Below are positions 5,562-7,217 of a stretch of DNA of 7,217 nt, in pieces (position 1 is the stretch's first letter; each line of letters begins with the position of its first letter). The stretch is from Paratractidigestivibacter sp963630635. GTDB lineage: Bacteria; Actinomycetota; Coriobacteriia; Coriobacteriales; Atopobiaceae. Made by a program: the position numbers and the translations under genes. The notes under the pieces were generated by a model. It had not been told where the DNA came from. It searched no databases and saw only the letters and a program-made list of their open reading frames with translations. Location of the stretch: contig CAVGOA010000077.1 in assembly GCA_963630635.1 (NCBI GenBank), positions 1-7,217 on the forward strand, in the 5' to 3' direction.

Positions 5562-6356
5562 ATGCTCAAGATCTCGCACGTGAAGAAGACCTTCAACCCC
5601 GGCACCGTCACCGAGAAGCGCGCCTTGACCGGCGTCGACCTCACCTTGAAGGACGGCGACTTTGTGACCGTCATTGGCGGCAACGGAGCGGGCAAGTCGA
5701 CCCTGCTCAACATGATTGCCGGCGTCTACCCGCTGGACTGCGGCGTCATCGAGCTTGACGGCGTCGACATCTCGCGCATGAGCGAGGCCCAGCGCGCCAA
5801 GTACCTGGGCCGCGTTTTCCAGGACCCCATGCGCGGCACCGCCGCCGACCTGCAGATTGCCGAGAACCTGGCCCTGGCAAAGCGCCGCGGCAAGAAGCGC
5901 GGCCTGGCCTGGGGCATCACCAAAGAAGAGAAGGAAGAGTACCCGGCGCTGCTGGCTACGCTTGGCCTGGGTCTCGAGACCCGCATGAACGCCAAGGTGG
6001 GCCTGCTCTCGGGCGGCCAGCGCCAGGCCCTGACCCTGCTTATGGCCACGCTTACCGACCCCAAGCTGCTTCTTCTTGACGAGCACACCGCCGCCCTGGA
6101 CCCCAAGACGGCCGCCAAGGTGCTGGATCTTACCGAGAAGATCATCGCCGAGCGCAAGCTCACGGCCCTTATGGTCACGCACAACATGAGCGACGCGATT
6201 CGCCTGGGCAACCGCCTGATCATGATGGCCGACGGCCGCGTTATCTACGATGTCGAGGGCGAGGAGAAGAAGAACCTCACCGTCGCCGACCTGCTGCGCA
6301 AGTTCGAGGAGGCCAGCGGCGAGGAGTTTGCCAACGACCGCATGCTCTTGAGCTAG
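5562..6356 (+). CDS. ABC importer ATP-binding protein (COG1101, TrpZ type)
   Basis: This 264-residue cytoplasmic ATPase powers the importer. All core motifs are intact: Walker A GGNGAGKST (39-47), Q-loop Gln87 in VFQDP, signature LSGGQRQ (149-155), Walker B with Asp173-Glu174 in LLLLDEHTAALD, and switch His207 in VTHN. The opening MLKISHVKKTFNPGT and DEHTAALDPKT are typical of the COG1101 subgroup found with this permease type. Two ATGs compete. 5562 matches the usual family start and lies nine bases after GGGGAG (5547-5552). 5553 would add Met-Ser-Ser and overlap the permease stop by eight bases, but has almost no space to a ribosome site. It ends the operon and is followed by a strong terminator. 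Confidence 0.93.
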   Translation: MLKISHVKKTFNPGTVTEKRALTGVDLTLKDGDFVTVIGGNGAGKSTLLNMIAGVYPLDCGVIELDGVDISRMSEAQRAKYLGRVFQDPMRGTAADLQIAENLALAKRRGKKRGLAWGITKEEKEEYPALLATLGLGLETRMNAKVGLLSGGQRQALTLLMATLTDPKLLLLDEHTAALDPKTAAKVLDLTEKIIAERKLTALMVTHNMSDAIRLGNRLIMMADGRVIYDVEGEEKKNLTVADLLRKFEEASGEEFANDRMLLS

Positions 6357-6404
6357 CGGGTCCCCGGCCCGATCTGCACCCCGATCGCCTGTCCCCGGCA
6401 TCCC

Positions 6405-6442
6405 GGCCCGGCTCCGCAAACGTGCGGCGCCGGGCCTTTTTT
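6405..6442 (+). terminator. Intrinsic terminator of the ABC importer operon
   Basis: GGCCCGGC (6405-6412) pairs perfectly with GCCGGGCC (6429-6436), with an inner CCGC/GCGG stem, and is followed at once by six T (6437-6442). It lies 49 bases after the ATPase stop. This is a textbook rho-independent terminator. Confidence 0.93.
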
Positions 6443-6455
6443 CTCGCCACAACAA

Positions 6456-6513
6456 AATCCCCTGCATTCCGTGCCGTTTTCAAGGCCAAAAACAGCACGG
6501 AATGCAGGGGATT
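6456..6513. repeat. Long hairpin with 19-bp perfect outer arms (24-bp stem)
   Basis: AATCCCCTGCATTCCGTGC (6456-6474) is exactly complementary to 6495-6513. After one C-A mismatch, GTTTT (6476-6480) pairs with AAAAC (6489-6493), leaving the eight-base loop CAAGGCCA. It sits between two convergent genes, 13 bases after the importer terminator. Read on the minus strand the stem is followed by ATTTTGTTG, so it could end transcription from the oxidoreductase gene. The long near-perfect stem is also what a dispersed intergenic repeat of the REP type would show. Confidence 0.75.
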
Positions 6514-6530
6514 ATAGGTAGGAGCTTCAA

Positions 6531-6563
6531 TTGGCGGCCGCGTGATGGCGTCGCGGCCGCCAA
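6531..6563. terminator. GC-rich 12-bp hairpin downstream of the oxidoreductase gene
   Basis: TTGGCGGCCGCG (6531-6542) pairs perfectly with CGCGGCCGCCAA (6552-6563) around a nine-base loop. It begins 13 bases past the stop of the minus-strand gene. No T-run follows on the minus strand (AATTGAAG), so it may be a 3'-end stabiliser or partial terminator acting with the longer hairpin beyond it. Confidence 0.45.
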
Positions 6564-6576
6564 AGAGCCCGCCGGG

Positions 6577-7217
6577 TTATTTAATGTCGCGCCAGTGGGT
6601 GACGTTGTTCTCCCAAATGTAGGAGTAGCCCTTGGCCAGCTCGCGGGCGGTCTTGGGCTTTTGGCCGGTGACGTCCTCGATGTCGGTCGACGGCACGTCC
6701 ATCAGGCCCTCGGCGATGGAGCCCTCGTTGGTCACCATGTCATTGCCGCACCAGGGCACGGGCGCCTGCGAGAAGTCCTCGGTCGCGGTGCGCGGAATGT
6801 GCATCGAGTCCAGGTACTCGAAGAACTCCTCGTGGCTCACGGGGCAGTACTCGATCTGGCGGCCCGAGAGGTCGCTGATCATTGCGGCCAGGTCGCGCTG
6901 AGACAAGCTCTCGCAACCGCAGGCCTTGTACGTGCGGTTATCCTCGCCCTTACCCAGCAGCAACGCGGCGGCCATGCGGGCCACGTCGTCCTTAGGCACG
7001 TAGGTAGCCTTGCCCTCGCCGGCGGTGGTGTACCACTTGTTGCCGCTCATGAGCGCCAGCATCACCGAGGTCGTGAGGTAGTTCTCCAGATACAGGTTGT
7101 CCTGCATGAAGTTGTACTTGATGCCGGTCTCCTCGGCGCGCTCGCGGATGTAGGCCTCGGTTGCGGTGTGGTCGGGGGTCACGTAGACATGGGCGTAACG
7201 CGGGTCAGACGCGCCAA
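6577..7217 (-). CDS. NmrA/QOR2-like NAD(P)-binding oxidoreductase (3' part)
   Basis: The C-terminal 212 residues are visible; the frame stays open through the right edge, so the start and the N-terminal nucleotide-binding motif (a GxxGxxG Rossmann turn in this family) lie outside. A GTG at 7182 is in frame but is not a likely start, because coding similarity continues upstream of it. The visible segments match the atypical short-chain dehydrogenase group of YtfG (quinone oxidoreductase 2) and NmrA-like proteins: DHTATEAYIRE, then TGIKYNFMQDNLYLENYL, a GEGKATYVPKDDVARMAAALL block and a C-terminal substrate-domain tail. YtfG-type enzymes reduce quinones with NADPH, while NmrA proteins sense NAD(P) without catalysis. 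Here, where the YtfG-type version has RNGWYTENY, Gln-Asp-Asn replaces the Arg-Asn-Gly, so substrate may differ. It is convergent with the importer operon. Family is confident, reaction is not. Confidence 0.82.
   Translation of the reverse strand, partial: GASDPRYAHVYVTPDHTATEAYIRERAEETGIKYNFMQDNLYLENYLTTSVMLALMSGNKWYTTAGEGKATYVPKDDVARMAAALLLGKGEDNRTYKACGCESLSQRDLAAMISDLSGRQIEYCPVSHEEFFEYLDSMHIPRTATEDFSQAPVPWCGNDMVTNEGSIAEGLMDVPSTDIEDVTGQKPKTARELAKGYSYIWENNVTHWRDIK

Noticed and set aside
4628..5713. 361-codon open frame opposite the permease
   Set aside because: The highly charged composition (Asp, Gln, His, Arg) is the expected complement of a hydrophobic membrane protein.
5478..6467. 329-codon open frame opposite the ATPase
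   Set aside because: It is antisense to an ATPase with all catalytic motifs and would read through the operon terminator.

Overview
The window is GC-rich, gene-dense bacterial DNA. Strong G/C-ending codon bias leaves long open frames antisense to every real gene. Gene content, base composition and protein style resemble a gut Coriobacteriia actinobacterium such as Collinsella; this is an inference from general appearance, as there is no marker gene to confirm it.

Layout, left to right. (1) Bases 19-176 form a 158-bp imperfect palindrome with 33-bp terminal arms, resembling a MITE. (2) An rmuC-family gene (251-1483, +) ends facing a glycerol dehydrogenase gene (gldA, 1544-2635, -), with a GC-rich hairpin between the two stops. 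(3) A 219-bp divergent control region (2636-2854) holds a perfect inverted repeat (2662-2684) close to the gldA start and a second hairpin followed by a T-run. (4) Two tandem paralogous small genes (2855-3115 and 3161-3418, +) each encode a canonical double-glycine export leader followed by a four-cysteine, zinc-ribbon-like core. (5) A three-gene ABC importer operon of the TrpXYZ/COG2984-COG4120-COG1101 type (3566-6356, +) comprises a lipoprotein binding protein with a Tat-like signal, a permease and an ATPase. It has an intercistronic hairpin after the first gene and a strong intrinsic terminator at the end. (6) The 220-bp gap at 6357-6576 carries that terminator and two more hairpins, one with a 24-bp stem. 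(7) The 3' part of an NmrA/QOR2-like NAD(P)-binding oxidoreductase gene (6577 to beyond 7217, -) runs off the right edge.

The importer operon is the clearest functional unit: binding protein, membrane channel and ATPase, probably for an amino acid or another small hydrophobic solute. rmuC, gldA and the oxidoreductase look like stand-alone genes.

The most unusual item is the pair of small genes. Their first 20 codons are 58/60 identical in DNA and end in a textbook GG cleavage motif. Their cores have diverged but keep exactly the same C-x2-C-x17-C-x2-C spacing and an identical-style C-terminal tail. They look like precursors of secreted peptides or small proteins, but no peptidase-exporter or modification enzyme is visible in the window.
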